Made by a program: the position numbers and the translations under genes | Notes under the pieces: model-generated | Told to the model about the DNA's origin: nothing | The model's database searches: none | The model's input: the letters and a program-made list of their open reading frames with translations, nothing else | NCBI GenBank assembly: GCA_902766325.1 | Contig: CACXDF010000011.1 | Span: 1-10,862 of the forward strand | Length of the DNA stretch: 10,862 nucleotides | Reading direction: 5' to 3' | Origin: an uncultured Eubacteriales bacterium | GTDB taxonomy: Bacteria > Bacillota > Clostridia > Christensenellales > DTU072 | In this document: piece by piece, positions 1-7,461 of the stretch | How positions within the stretch are numbered: position 1 is the stretch's first letter | Layout of the letters: each line of letters starts with the position of its first letter

Positions 1-1632
1 AAACGCAAATATAAAGATATCGCCGTTTTGGTAAGAACGAACGATATGGTCTCTTCGATCGCGGATGCTTTGAAAGAGAGGAACGTGCCGTATTACGTGG
101 CGAAAGAGAAAAAGGACGTTTTTGCGGAAAGAGAAACCCTTATCGACTGTTTAAGGATCCTTTTGAACGATGAAAACGATATTCCGCTCGTTAACGTCCT
201 GATCGGCGTATTCGGTTTCGGTTCGGAAGAATTAATGAAAATACGACTCTTTTCTCCCGACGTTTCTTATTCGGAAGCGGTGAGAAGATACGATGGAGAA
301 AAAGAACTCGTCGAGAAGAGGAATGCCTTTGCCGAACGGATGGAACGGTGGCGGTTCTGCGCCGAATATATGTCCGTTGCCGATCTGATGCGCGAGATCG
401 TCAAATCCGGTTACGACGCCGTTCTGATGAAAAACGGACGCATCGCCCGCATCAACGCCTTTATTCTGTTCGCCGAAAAGCAGGCGGGCAGCATGAGCGT
501 GGGCGAATTCGTAGAGTACTACGACGAGATATACGACGGCAACACGCCGCCCGCGCCTCCTTCGGCCGTCACTTTGATCACTTCGCACGGAAGCAAAGGG
601 CTGGAGTTTCCCGTGGTTTTCATGCCCTATATTTCCCGTCAGAGCGGCGGGAAAAACGGCGGCAAACAGATCCTGTGCGACCGCGAACTGGGCGTCGCCG
701 TCAATCGTTTCGACGAAGAGGGACGTTCGACGCAAAAGACTTTTCCGTTGTACGTTATGGAAATGAAAAAGGCCGAAGAGGAAAAAGAAGGGGAGCTCAG
801 ACTGATGTACGTGGCCTTCACGAGAGCAAGAGAAGAGTTGATCCTGATCGGAGAGGAAAAAGCGTTTGAGAAAGAGAGCGAAGAAGCGACCTGCGTGATG
901 GATTGGCTGACGTATACGAGGCGCAAAAACGGCGCTTTCGATCGCTACTTCTTTCCTTTGCCGCCCGCCCACGGACAGAAATCGGAAAAAACGGAGATCG
1001 TACCGAAAAAACTCGATTTCTCCGTTCTCGAAAAGACTTACGCTTACACGGAAGGAACGACTACGTACGCAAAGACCAGCGTGTCCGGCATATTGCAGAG
1101 AGAAGAGCGCGATCCGTCGATCCGCGTCGTCCGCAGAGACGGCGACGATATCGATATTCGGAGAGGGACCGCCATGCACGCTGTTCTGCGTTATATCGAC
1201 TTTTCCGTACGAACGACGGAGGAAGTTCGTTTCGAGGTCGAACGGTTGCTCAAAGAAGGGCTGATCGCGGAGGAGGAAGCGGCTCTCGTCGATCACGAAA
1301 AGATACGCGGCGTCGTTTGTTCGCCCGATATGGCGGCATTACGCTCCTGCGTCTGTCACAGGGAGTATCCGTTCATCGCGTATGCGTACCCTTACGACGG
1401 GGCGGCGGATAAGATCCTTATTCAGGGCGTTATCGATCTGCTCGTCGAGCTGCCCGACGGTACGTTTATGCTTGTCGATTACAAAATGAGTCGTTTGGGA
1501 GCCCAAAAACTGAAAGAAAGATACTCCGAACAGATTTATTTATACAAGCGCGCCGTGGAAGAAATTTTGAAAAAACCGGTTTCGAGAGCCTTTTTGTATA
1601 ATCTTAACAGCGGCGAAACGGTTTGTTTTTGA
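1..1632 (+). CDS. addA: AddA, ATP-dependent helicase/nuclease subunit A, C-terminal part
   Basis: This is the last 543 residues of a protein whose reading frame is open from base 1, so the start lies upstream; full AddA is roughly 1,200 residues. With AddB it forms the cytosolic AddAB complex that unwinds and resects double-strand breaks for RecA loading. Visible in order: a YKDIAVLVR segment typical of the second helicase domain (residues 4-12); helicase motif V, SHGSKGLEFPVVF (about 195-206); motif VI, LMYVAFTRARE (about 268-278); and a C-terminal RecB-type nuclease with RGTAMH (His393), GVID (Asp479) and DYK (Asp493, Lys495). The nuclease residues look intact. No clustered cysteines of the AddB Fe-S type are seen, which favours AddA over AddB. 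The stop is followed by about 50 bases without a clear terminator. The family call is firm; only the subunit name rests on part of the protein. Confidence 0.93.
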   Translation, partial: KRKYKDIAVLVRTNDMVSSIADALKERNVPYYVAKEKKDVFAERETLIDCLRILLNDENDIPLVNVLIGVFGFGSEELMKIRLFSPDVSYSEAVRRYDGEKELVEKRNAFAERMERWRFCAEYMSVADLMREIVKSGYDAVLMKNGRIARINAFILFAEKQAGSMSVGEFVEYYDEIYDGNTPPAPPSAVTLITSHGSKGLEFPVVFMPYISRQSGGKNGGKQILCDRELGVAVNRFDEEGRSTQKTFPLYVMEMKKAEEEKEGELRLMYVAFTRAREELILIGEEKAFEKESEEATCVMDWLTYTRRKNGAFDRYFFPLPPAHGQKSEKTEIVPKKLDFSVLEKTYAYTEGTTTYAKTSVSGILQREERDPSIRVVRRDGDDIDIRRGTAMHAVLRYIDFSVRTTEEVRFEVERLLKEGLIAEEEAALVDHEKIRGVVCSPDMAALRSCVCHREYPFIAYAYPYDGAADKILIQGVIDLLVELPDGTFMLVDYKMSRLGAQKLKERYSEQIYLYKRAVEEILKKPVSRAFLYNLNSGETVCF

Positions 1633-1684
1633 GGTCGTTTTTCGTCGCTTCCCGTCCTTTTTTGCGTAAAAAATAAAAAACGTA

Positions 1685-1712
1685 TTGCAAAAAATTTTTT
1701 TTATGCTATAAT
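1685..1712 (+). promoter_or_regulatory. Sigma-A type promoter with extended -10
   Basis: A -35 box TTGCAA (1685-1690) is followed after 16 bases by a perfect TATAAT (1707-1712), and a TG at 1704-1705 gives an extended -10. The spacer is an A/T tract. Transcription would start near 1719, leaving a leader of about 30 bases before the 424-residue gene. This implies that gene is not dependent on addA read-through. Confidence 0.8.
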
Positions 1713-1747
1713 TATTTCATAATCCGTGATTCAGGAGTAAAAGCGAC

Positions 1748-3022
1748 ATGTACGACATCCTTGATAAACTCTTCGACAAACTCGGCAATGCCTTTCTGAC
1801 GAACGTTGATATGTCCGTCAAATTGGGCGTGATCGGCGGGATCCTGCTTCTTGTTATCTTTTGCGTTTGCCTCGGTCTTACGGCCGCCGGTAAGATCGCC
1901 AAATATACCAAGTTGCTGATTGCCGGTTCCAAAAAGATCGCATCGATGGAACCGATTACCGACGAGAACGTCGACGTCGTCTACGACGAGTTAAAAAAGC
2001 ATCCCGACGCGGTTTCTTCCGGTTGGTCGCTTTTCATGGATCAAAGGGTCGGCGTGCCGTCCGACTACTTCCCGGCAAGGAACGTGCTTTCTTCTTCGGA
2101 ATTCAACGGTAAGCGCACTCTCGGCAAGTCTCTTTTCGTTATTCTCGGCACTATTATTTGGGTGATTGTCGGCTTGCTCGGATATTACTACTGCACGAAG
2201 TTTAATCCGGCCGCTCTCGATACGAGTACCGCCGCCGGTATCATACTCGCTCTCGAATTTTTGATCATTCCCATCGGATTGTTCGTCATTTTCTGTTTGT
2301 CGCTCGATATCGTTTACGGAAAGAAGATCCGTCGTTTGTCGATGGCGTATACCAGTTTTTGCGAAATTTTGGACGAACGCGTCGTCGTCACGGATAAGGA
2401 AGAAGACGCTTTCGTCAGCGATAATCTGGCCGAGATCAATAAACGCGTGGAAGAGTTGATCGCCGGGCGTTTGGACGACGACATGATCGAGGTCATCACC
2501 GTTCCCAAGACGGTCGATCCCGTAGGAGAACAGATCCCCACGGTCGACGAAGTGTTGAAGAATATGGGCATCGAAGAAGAAAAGAAAGAAGAGCCCGCTC
2601 CCGCTCCGGCCCCCGTTGAAGAACCGAAAGAGGAAGAAAATCCGCTTACGCCCGAACAGGTCGCTTTGCTCGACGATACCTTAAGCAACGAAAAATTCGT
2701 GCGGTATGCTCTCGATAACGAAGAGATGATCCTTGATCTTCTGAAAAAGGCCGAAGAGCCGGAAGAACCCGCTCCGGAACCGGAAAAACTGGTCGACTTT
2801 TCAGACATGACCGAGGAACAAACCTACGAGTGGGTGGATGCCGTCCTGCATATCTGCGACGACGCTCTGTACGATAAGAATACCGATCCGGAAGATCTGG
2901 AGAATATGGGCGTGTTGCTTGATCAGGCATTGGCCGCGTTGGACGATCCTACCTGTCAGGCCGCGATCACCGATTATCTCGGTAAACTCGCCGACAAGTA
3001 TTACAAACTTATCGGAGAATAA
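1748..3022 (+). CDS. Unrecognised three-segment membrane protein with acidic Pro/Glu-rich tail
   Basis: The 424-residue product is not recognised. It starts at ATG 1748 behind AGGAG (1733-1737), with its own promoter upstream. Likely membrane segments are at about residues 25-47, 128-149 and 164-188, with a hydrophilic stretch of about 80 residues between the first two. Charged residues after the third segment (GKKIRR, 191-196) suggest that the rest is cytosolic. The tail (about 195-424) is acidic and split by two Pro/Glu-rich linkers (about 266-290 and 337-347) into helical-looking modules; the last module, from about 348, is negatively charged and may be a protein-binding domain. The order short N-terminus, TM, cytosolic loop, TM, TM, long tail recalls ExbB/TolQ/ZorA-type proteins. 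I see none of the characteristic polar residues of that family in TM2 and TM3, so this is only a topological likeness. It is not one of the four-segment proteins further downstream. Confidence 0.88.
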   Translation: MYDILDKLFDKLGNAFLTNVDMSVKLGVIGGILLLVIFCVCLGLTAAGKIAKYTKLLIAGSKKIASMEPITDENVDVVYDELKKHPDAVSSGWSLFMDQRVGVPSDYFPARNVLSSSEFNGKRTLGKSLFVILGTIIWVIVGLLGYYYCTKFNPAALDTSTAAGIILALEFLIIPIGLFVIFCLSLDIVYGKKIRRLSMAYTSFCEILDERVVVTDKEEDAFVSDNLAEINKRVEELIAGRLDDDMIEVITVPKTVDPVGEQIPTVDEVLKNMGIEEEKKEEPAPAPAPVEEPKEEENPLTPEQVALLDDTLSNEKFVRYALDNEEMILDLLKKAEEPEEPAPEPEKLVDFSDMTEEQTYEWVDAVLHICDDALYDKNTDPEDLENMGVLLDQALAALDDPTCQAAITDYLGKLADKYYKLIGE

Positions 3023-3026
3023 TAAA

Positions 3027-3043
3027 ATCGGCTCTAAGCCGAT
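3027..3043 (+). other. Hairpin just after the 424-residue gene
   Basis: A perfect 7-bp inverted repeat, ATCGGCT and AGCCGAT, flanks a 3-base loop (3034-3036), five bases past the stop codon. No T-run follows, so it is not a standard intrinsic terminator. It may stabilise the 3' end of the mRNA or cooperate with the next hairpin. Confidence 0.4.
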
Positions 3044-3090
3044 ACGAATGCTGCGGCGGCGCCGGTATCGACGTTTCGCCGGTGTTCTTT

Positions 3091-3126
3091 TGCGGAGTGC
3101 TCGACAAGGCTCCGCATACTTATTTT
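3091..3126 (+). terminator. Possible Rho-independent terminator upstream of glnS
   Basis: A 7-bp GC-rich stem, TGCGGAG (3091-3097) with CTCCGCA (3110-3116), encloses a 12-base loop and is followed by ATACTTATTTT, a moderately T-rich tail. It would end transcription of the 424-residue gene. The tail is not a clean T-run, so the call is tentative. The same stretch could also hold weak promoter elements for glnS, none of which matches consensus well. Confidence 0.4.
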
Positions 3127-3149
3127 AAAACGAAAGAAAAAAATAACAC

Positions 3150-3168
3150 GTCGCCCTCAAAAGGCGAC
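3150..3168 (+). promoter_or_regulatory. Leader hairpin next to the glnS ribosome binding site
   Basis: GTCGCC (3150-3155) and GGCGAC (3163-3168) form a perfect 6-bp stem with a 7-base loop. The stem ends three bases before the likely ribosome binding site GAGG (3172-3175), which is itself rather far (13 bases) from the glnS ATG. The hairpin may affect glnS translation. No T-box sequence (the AGGGTGG-like core) was seen here. Confidence 0.35.
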
Positions 3169-3188
3169 AACGAGGTTTTTGAATATAT

Positions 3189-4814
3189 ATGGCAAATAAT
3201 TTTATCGAAGCGATCGTGGAAAGCGATCTTGAAAACAACGTTCACAAAGAGATTTTGACCAGATTCCCGCCCGAGCCGAACGGCTATTTGCATATCGGCC
3301 ACGCAAAGAGCCTTTGCATCAACTTCGGGATCAAGCAAAAATATCACGGAAAGTGCAATCTCCGTTACGACGATACCAACCCGACCAAAGAAGACGTTGA
3401 ATACGTGGAAAGTATTAAAGAAGATATCCGCTGGTTGGGATTCGAGTGGGATAAAGAGTGTTATGCCAGCGATTATTTCGAGCAGACGTACGAACTGGCG
3501 CTCAAACTTATTCGTCAAGGCGACGCCTATGTGTGCGATTTGTCCGCGGACGAGATCAGAGAGACTCGCGGCAGTTTGACCGAACCGGGCAAAGAAAGTC
3601 CTTACCGCAACCGTAGCGTAGAAGAAAATTTGCGTCTTTTTACCGAAATGCGCGAAGGTAAGTATCCCGACGGAAGCAAGGTGCTCCGCGCCAAGATCGA
3701 TATGGCCAGCAGTAACCTCAATATGCGCGATCCCGTCATTTATCGCATTTTACGCGCAACCCATCATCATACCGGCGACGCGTGGCTTATTTATCCGATG
3801 TACGATTTTGCGCACCCGATCGAGGACGCGCTTGAAGGAGTGACCCATTCTATTTGCACGCTCGAATTCGAGGACCATCGTCCTTTGTACGACTGGGTGA
3901 CCGAGCATTGCGGCTTTACCAATCCGCCGCATCAGTACGAATTCGCTCGTTTGAACATAAAAAATACCATTATGAGCAAGCGGTATCTGAAAAAACTGGT
4001 CGATACCGGCGTAGTGACCGGTTGGGACGACCCCCGTATGCCCACGCTCAGCGGTATGCGTAAGCGCGGCTATCCGGCGCAGGCTATCCGAGAGTTTTGC
4101 GCGATGGTCGGCGTTGCGAAGGCGAACAGCGAAGTCGATCCCGCCGTGCTCGAACATTGCGTAAGAGACGTGCTGAACGATACGGCGGACCGCGTGATGG
4201 CCGTGGAAGATCCGCTCCCCGTTATCATCGAAAACGCCGAAGGCGTAGAGGAGATCGCGGTACTCAACAATCCCAACCATCCCGAAGCGGGCATGCATAC
4301 TATACCTTTCGAGAAAGAAATTTTTATCGAAAGAGCCGATTTCGCCGTCGTTCCTCCGCCGAAATATCACAGATTGGTCCCCGGCGGTATGGTTCGTCTC
4401 AAGGGCGCTTATATCCTCGAGTACGTCTCGCACGAAGAAGAAAACGGTCGCGTTACGCTCGTTCGTTGTAATTTGATCCCCGATTCCAAAGAGGGCGGCG
4501 TAAACGCTTCTATCAAGGTCAAGGGCGTGGTGCAATGGGTGCCGAAGCACGGCGCCGTCAAAGCGACGCTCAATAAGTACGAGAGTCTTCTTGTGGACGA
4601 GGTGGACGGCAACAAGCAATTCGACGACAGGATCAATCCGAATTCTCTCGAAGTGACGAAAGGCGCGTTGGTCGAACCGTGGATCATGGAAAAGGAAGAA
4701 GGGTCTTGCTTCCAGTTCATGCGCTCGGCTTACTATAAATTGGCCGAAAAGACGGAGAACGGATTGCTGTTTTATCGTATCGTCGGATTGAAAGACAGCT
4801 TTAATAAAAAATAA
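3189..4814 (+). CDS. glnS: Glutaminyl-tRNA synthetase (GlnRS)
   Basis: The 541-residue product charges tRNA-Gln with glutamine using ATP, in the cytosol. It is a class I synthetase and close in length to E. coli GlnRS (about 554). The first signature, PPEPNGYLHIGHAKS, lies at residues 27-41 (HIGH at 35-38); the second, the MSK of the KMSKS loop, is at 262-264 in TIMSKRYL. Other stretches characteristic of GlnRS are DDTNPTKED, SPYRNRSVEENL, LRAKIDMAS, YPMYDFAHPIEDALEG, THSICTLEF and GWDDPRMPTLSGMRKRGY, followed by the C-terminal beta-barrel anticodon-binding region. These exclude the bacterial discriminating GluRS. The ATG at 3189 leaves a short N-terminal arm (FIEAIVESDL) like that of other GlnRS proteins. 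No truncation or missing motif is seen. The gene appears to be its own transcription unit, closed by the terminator at 4813-4847. Confidence 0.97.
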   Translation: MANNFIEAIVESDLENNVHKEILTRFPPEPNGYLHIGHAKSLCINFGIKQKYHGKCNLRYDDTNPTKEDVEYVESIKEDIRWLGFEWDKECYASDYFEQTYELALKLIRQGDAYVCDLSADEIRETRGSLTEPGKESPYRNRSVEENLRLFTEMREGKYPDGSKVLRAKIDMASSNLNMRDPVIYRILRATHHHTGDAWLIYPMYDFAHPIEDALEGVTHSICTLEFEDHRPLYDWVTEHCGFTNPPHQYEFARLNIKNTIMSKRYLKKLVDTGVVTGWDDPRMPTLSGMRKRGYPAQAIREFCAMVGVAKANSEVDPAVLEHCVRDVLNDTADRVMAVEDPLPVIIENAEGVEEIAVLNNPNHPEAGMHTIPFEKEIFIERADFAVVPPPKYHRLVPGGMVRLKGAYILEYVSHEEENGRVTLVRCNLIPDSKEGGVNASIKVKGVVQWVPKHGAVKATLNKYESLLVDEVDGNKQFDDRINPNSLEVTKGALVEPWIMEKEEGSCFQFMRSAYYKLAEKTENGLLFYRIVGLKDSFNKK

Positions 4815-4847
4815 AAAGAGGATAAAGTAAATATTTACCTCTTTTTT
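4813..4847 (+). terminator. Rho-independent terminator after glnS
   Basis: AAAAAGAGG (4813-4821) pairs with CCTCTTTTT (4838-4846). Inside, TAAA (4823-4826) pairs with TTTA (4834-4837) after one bulged A. Six T residues (4842-4847) close the structure. It overlaps the glnS stop codon (4812-4814) and separates glnS from the downstream promoter. Confidence 0.8.
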
Positions 4848-4859
4848 GAAAAAAAACTC

Positions 4860-4888
4860 TTGAAAAAAAAATTCTTTGCATATATAAT
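4860..4888 (+). promoter_or_regulatory. Strong sigma-A type promoter for the 515-residue gene
   Basis: TTGAAA (4860-4865), a 17-base spacer and a perfect TATAAT (4883-4888) give a near-consensus promoter. A/T tracts at 4842-4856 just upstream could act as an UP element. The predicted start near 4895 leaves a leader of about 65 bases carrying the hairpin at 4906-4926. Confidence 0.85.
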
Positions 4889-4905
4889 GTAAAGGACAAG
4901 GTCTG

Positions 4906-4926
4906 TCTTTGGGACGGTCCCAAAGA
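4906..4926 (+). promoter_or_regulatory. Leader hairpin of the 515-residue gene
   Basis: TCTTTGGG (4906-4913) and CCCAAAGA (4919-4926) form an 8-bp perfect stem around a 5-base loop, within the predicted 5' leader. The T-rich stretch at 4939-4945 starts a dozen bases after the stem, too far for a normal terminator. A role in mRNA stability or regulation is inference. Confidence 0.5.
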
Positions 4927-4959
4927 GGATTCGGGTATTCTTTTTGTAAGGAGAATAAG

Positions 4960-6507
4960 ATGGCAGAAACGAACATGACCGATAAAAACCAGCCGGTTCG
5001 GACAGCGCAGTTCAACGCCAGCGTAGGGCAAGAACAGCTTTCTTACATTTGCGCTTATTGCGGAAAAGTTAATCCGATCGTTGCCGGAAAATGCTTGCGG
5101 TGCGGAAAAAGACGTCCGAGAAACGAATATCTTAACGTCATGAGTAAGTCCAAACAGGCGCAGAACTTCCGCGAAACGATGGCCACCGAAATGGCTCAGG
5201 CGGAATTGGAACGGAAAGAAGCGCAGGATATGCAACTGGTTCGGTTGGTGGAAGAACGTGTCGCCGACGAGAGAGCGCAGATAGAAGCTCAAGAGGCGAT
5301 CAAACGCGAACAGGACGTGGACGCCATCCAGCGTCTTGCGGCGCGAGACGCGGCGCTCCGCGTTATCGAAGCTGAACGCAGAGCGGAAGAAGCCATCGCC
5401 GGCAAAGCGCGCGAGACCGAAGAGACCCTTCGCATCGAGCGTGAAAAAGCGCTGTATGCCGCCGCGCAGAAGATCGTGTCCGAACGCGCCGGTATCGAAC
5501 AGGCCGCCGAAGAGAGGATCAACCTCGCTCGAGCCGAAATACAGAAAGAAGCAAACAGATCTCTTGCGGAGTCCGTAGACGCCGTGGAGAAAGACGCGGC
5601 AAGACGCGCCGTAATGAAAATAATCGCCGCCGAACAAAGCACGGAAGACCGTATTCGTTTGGAAAGAGAATCTTCCGAACGAGCGGCGATGGAAAGAATA
5701 AAAGAAGAGACCGAACGGATCACGCAATACGAGCAGGCTAAGCACGACGCCGAGAGAGAAGGTATCCAGCGCGCCGTGGAAGAGCGGCTGCGCGCCGAAC
5801 GCGAGGTCTTCGGCCGCGGAGACCGAGCGCCCGCATATGCCGGCGCGCCGTATCCGGATGCGCAACAACAACATCCCCTTGCCGTACAACCTTTGGCCAT
5901 CGTTCCTTATTTGAACGGTCAACAACCTCTTTATCAGTACGATCCCAATCAGCCGCGCGTTCTGTATAAGTTCGTGCCGGACGACGTGCAACAGGAAGAA
6001 GAGGATTATATCGACGAAGAGCCGCTTACTTTCGCGCCCAAAAAACAAAAGAAGGGCGGGGTGCGCTTCCTCGGATTTTTACAGATCATACTTTCCGCGC
6101 TCATCATTTTCTTCGCGTTCTTCAAAACGGAGATACTCGGTGTTGTCCTTTCGGGCGGCGGAGAACCCTTTGCGCAGATCAAACTGCTTATTGACGGATT
6201 GGCGTCGTTCGACATAATGAAGATGCTGTTCCCCATTTTGTGTACCGTTGTTATCGTCTTTGCCGCGCTTTCGCTTATTCAGGGTATCGTGCGACTTATT
6301 CGGGGCAAAATGGCCAAAAACGGTTGGGTGCTGAGTATGTTCCTGTTCCTGTTCGTATTGGGCGCTTACGGCGTGTTGATGTTCTTCGACGCGACCGTGG
6401 CCACGTTCGGAGGAACGGTTTGGCTTTTGTTGATCTATGCCGCAGCCTCGTTTATTATCCTTTTCGCCGCGATGATCGCGGAGATGGTCAGATCGCGCAG
6501 AAAGTAG
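4960..6507 (+). CDS. Zinc-finger, coiled-coil, four-segment membrane protein (unrecognised family)
   Basis: The 515-residue product starts at ATG 4960 behind AAGGAG (4948-4953, 6-base spacing); the frame extends upstream, but that would place the start inside the leader hairpin. Domains in order: a zinc finger C31-x2-C34-x3-N38-x6-C45-x2-C48, the exact spacing of RanBP2-type fingers, with Tyr29 where those usually have Trp; a highly charged Ala/Glu/Arg helical region (about 66-285), probably coiled coil, with loosely repeating [KR][IV][IV] and EE/ER units; a Gln/Pro/Tyr linker (286-338) containing VQPLAIVPY (309-317); an acidic patch (341-354); and membrane segments at about 368-388, 422-443, 456-475 and 484-507, ending in RSRRK. 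Basic residues place the finger, coiled coil and tail in the cytosol. The outer loop has LLIDGL (409-414). Motifs are shared with the 380- and 97-residue products downstream. The function is unknown; a membrane-anchored scaffold is my inference. Confidence 0.9.
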   Translation: MAETNMTDKNQPVRTAQFNASVGQEQLSYICAYCGKVNPIVAGKCLRCGKRRPRNEYLNVMSKSKQAQNFRETMATEMAQAELERKEAQDMQLVRLVEERVADERAQIEAQEAIKREQDVDAIQRLAARDAALRVIEAERRAEEAIAGKARETEETLRIEREKALYAAAQKIVSERAGIEQAAEERINLARAEIQKEANRSLAESVDAVEKDAARRAVMKIIAAEQSTEDRIRLERESSERAAMERIKEETERITQYEQAKHDAEREGIQRAVEERLRAEREVFGRGDRAPAYAGAPYPDAQQQHPLAVQPLAIVPYLNGQQPLYQYDPNQPRVLYKFVPDDVQQEEEDYIDEEPLTFAPKKQKKGGVRFLGFLQIILSALIIFFAFFKTEILGVVLSGGGEPFAQIKLLIDGLASFDIMKMLFPILCTVVIVFAALSLIQGIVRLIRGKMAKNGWVLSMFLFLFVLGAYGVLMFFDATVATFGGTVWLLLIYAAASFIILFAAMIAEMVRSRRK

Positions 6508-6536
6508 TTTTTTGCGCATATACAAAATCGGTTTTT

Positions 6537-6561
6537 AAGGAGGCGTTTTATACGGCTCCTT
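6537..6561 (+). other. Hairpin containing a Shine-Dalgarno-like sequence
   Basis: AAGGAG (6537-6542) pairs with CTCCTT (6556-6561), with CG/CG pairing after a G-G mismatch inside. The left arm is a perfect ribosome binding sequence, yet no reading frame starts after it; the real site for the next gene is GGAGG at 6572-6576. The hairpin may set the ratio of upstream to downstream expression, or be incidental. Confidence 0.35.
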
Positions 6562-6581
6562 TACCATAATCGGAGGTAAAA

Positions 6582-7376
6582 ATGGACGCGCCTAAATATG
6601 AAAACGAGCGATTTGTGGATTATCGCGCCCTTTCCGACGCCGATTTTGTACGTAATCTCGATCTCCTTGCCAGCCACTATCATTCCGACTATATGCAGGG
6701 CAGAGGAATGCTGACGGCAAACGTCGACAGCTTCTTTTCGCGTAACGAGGATAAGAGTTACGTTGCGCCCGTTTATCCGAAAGAACCGCCGAGAACGATG
6801 AACTTCGTCGGATATTATACTCGCAGGACTTTCTTTTTGTTCTTGATCCTCGTCTTTTCGATCGTGGAACTGGTATACGTCGGTCTTTCGTACCTCAAGA
6901 TATCGTTTGTGGAAAAATACCTTTATATGTTCGGCGACAAGGTGTCTTTTGTCGACGGCTTTTTGGGCGCGATCGGGCAAAAATCGGCATTATCGGCCCT
7001 GTTTTCCGGAGACGGGAAAATATTCGGGTATGCGATCGCCGCGTTTTCCGTCCTTTACGTCCTTCTTTCTTTGATCGCGGTCATTACGTCCGTATGCGCC
7101 TTGTGCGCGAAGAGAAAAGAAGACGGAACGTACAAAAAAATCGGTTTCGGTTGGATATCGATCGCGCAGGTCGCTTGCGCGCTGGGGATCGTTATTTGCG
7201 TGCTTATCGGTGATTTGAAACCGGTTTATACCGGGTGTGTTTTTGTGACAATCGTGCCCCTTTTGACCCTTGATTTTTCTATACTTTCTTACAAAAAACG
7301 CACGATTTCCGTTCCGGAAACGGCCATCGATAAGTACGGGAGGGTAAAAAAAGACTATCTCGACAGCGTGATCTGA
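6582..7376 (+). CDS. Four-segment membrane protein, locus family member (264 aa)
   Basis: No named family is recognised. The start ATG 6582 follows GGAGG (6572-6576), 74 bases after the 515-residue gene, in the same apparent operon. A cytosolic N-terminal arm of about 83 residues begins with FVDYR-x5-DF (residues 11-22), a pattern found at the same spacing in the 212-residue protein encoded at 10196. Membrane segments are at about 84-105, 147-173, 188-210 and 216-236. The outer loop between the first two carries FVDGFLG (123-129), matching LLDGLFG in the 284-residue protein. The inner loop is basic (AKRKEDGTYKK), and a hydrophilic tail of about 28 residues follows the last segment (YKKR... 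to the end). This agrees with both ends being cytosolic. No signal peptide or catalytic motif is visible. A terminator 20 bases after the stop closes the unit. Confidence 0.9.
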   Translation: MDAPKYENERFVDYRALSDADFVRNLDLLASHYHSDYMQGRGMLTANVDSFFSRNEDKSYVAPVYPKEPPRTMNFVGYYTRRTFFLFLILVFSIVELVYVGLSYLKISFVEKYLYMFGDKVSFVDGFLGAIGQKSALSALFSGDGKIFGYAIAAFSVLYVLLSLIAVITSVCALCAKRKEDGTYKKIGFGWISIAQVACALGIVICVLIGDLKPVYTGCVFVTIVPLLTLDFSILSYKKRTISVPETAIDKYGRVKKDYLDSVI

Positions 7377-7395
7377 AATCGTTAAATCCGATGTG

Positions 7396-7428
7396 TGCGG
7401 GGTCGAATTTCGGCCCTGCATTTTTTTT
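7396..7428 (+). terminator. Strong Rho-independent terminator
   Basis: TGCGGGGTCGA (7396-7406) pairs over 11 positions with 7410-7420, with two G-T pairs and a 3-base loop, followed directly by eight T residues (7421-7428). It ends the two-gene unit that begins near 4895. Confidence 0.9.
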
Positions 7429-7461
7429 CCATCGTTTATCAAAAAAAAATTGGATTTGCTA

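Noticed and set aside
232..1296. Long open frame on the minus strand opposite addA
   Set aside because: It lies wholly within a well-supported gene, has Phe/Arg/His-rich composition typical of antisense frames, and shows no family motif.
1611..1648. Weak inverted repeat at the end of addA as a terminator
   Set aside because: About eight pairs including a G-T can be drawn between 1611-1618 and the TTTCGTCG stretch after the stop, but no T-run follows the stem.
1748..3022. ZorA/MotA-type anti-phage or stator protein
   Set aside because: Only the number and order of membrane segments agree. The characteristic residues are not seen, and there is no ZorB/MotB/ExbD-like neighbour with an OmpA-type domain.
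3023..3188. T-box riboswitch controlling glnS
   Set aside because: The gap is short, and no T-box core sequence or antiterminator pair is visible.
4909..4959. Upstream extension of the 515-residue gene from TTG 4909
   Set aside because: That start lies inside the leader hairpin without a ribosome binding site, whereas ATG 4960 has AAGGAG at ideal distance.
3750..6048. Two long minus-strand open frames opposite glnS and the zinc-finger gene
   Set aside because: They are antisense to GlnRS and to the charged coiled coil, with low-quality Phe/Arg-rich composition. One crosses the glnS terminator and the promoter region, which makes coding unlikely.
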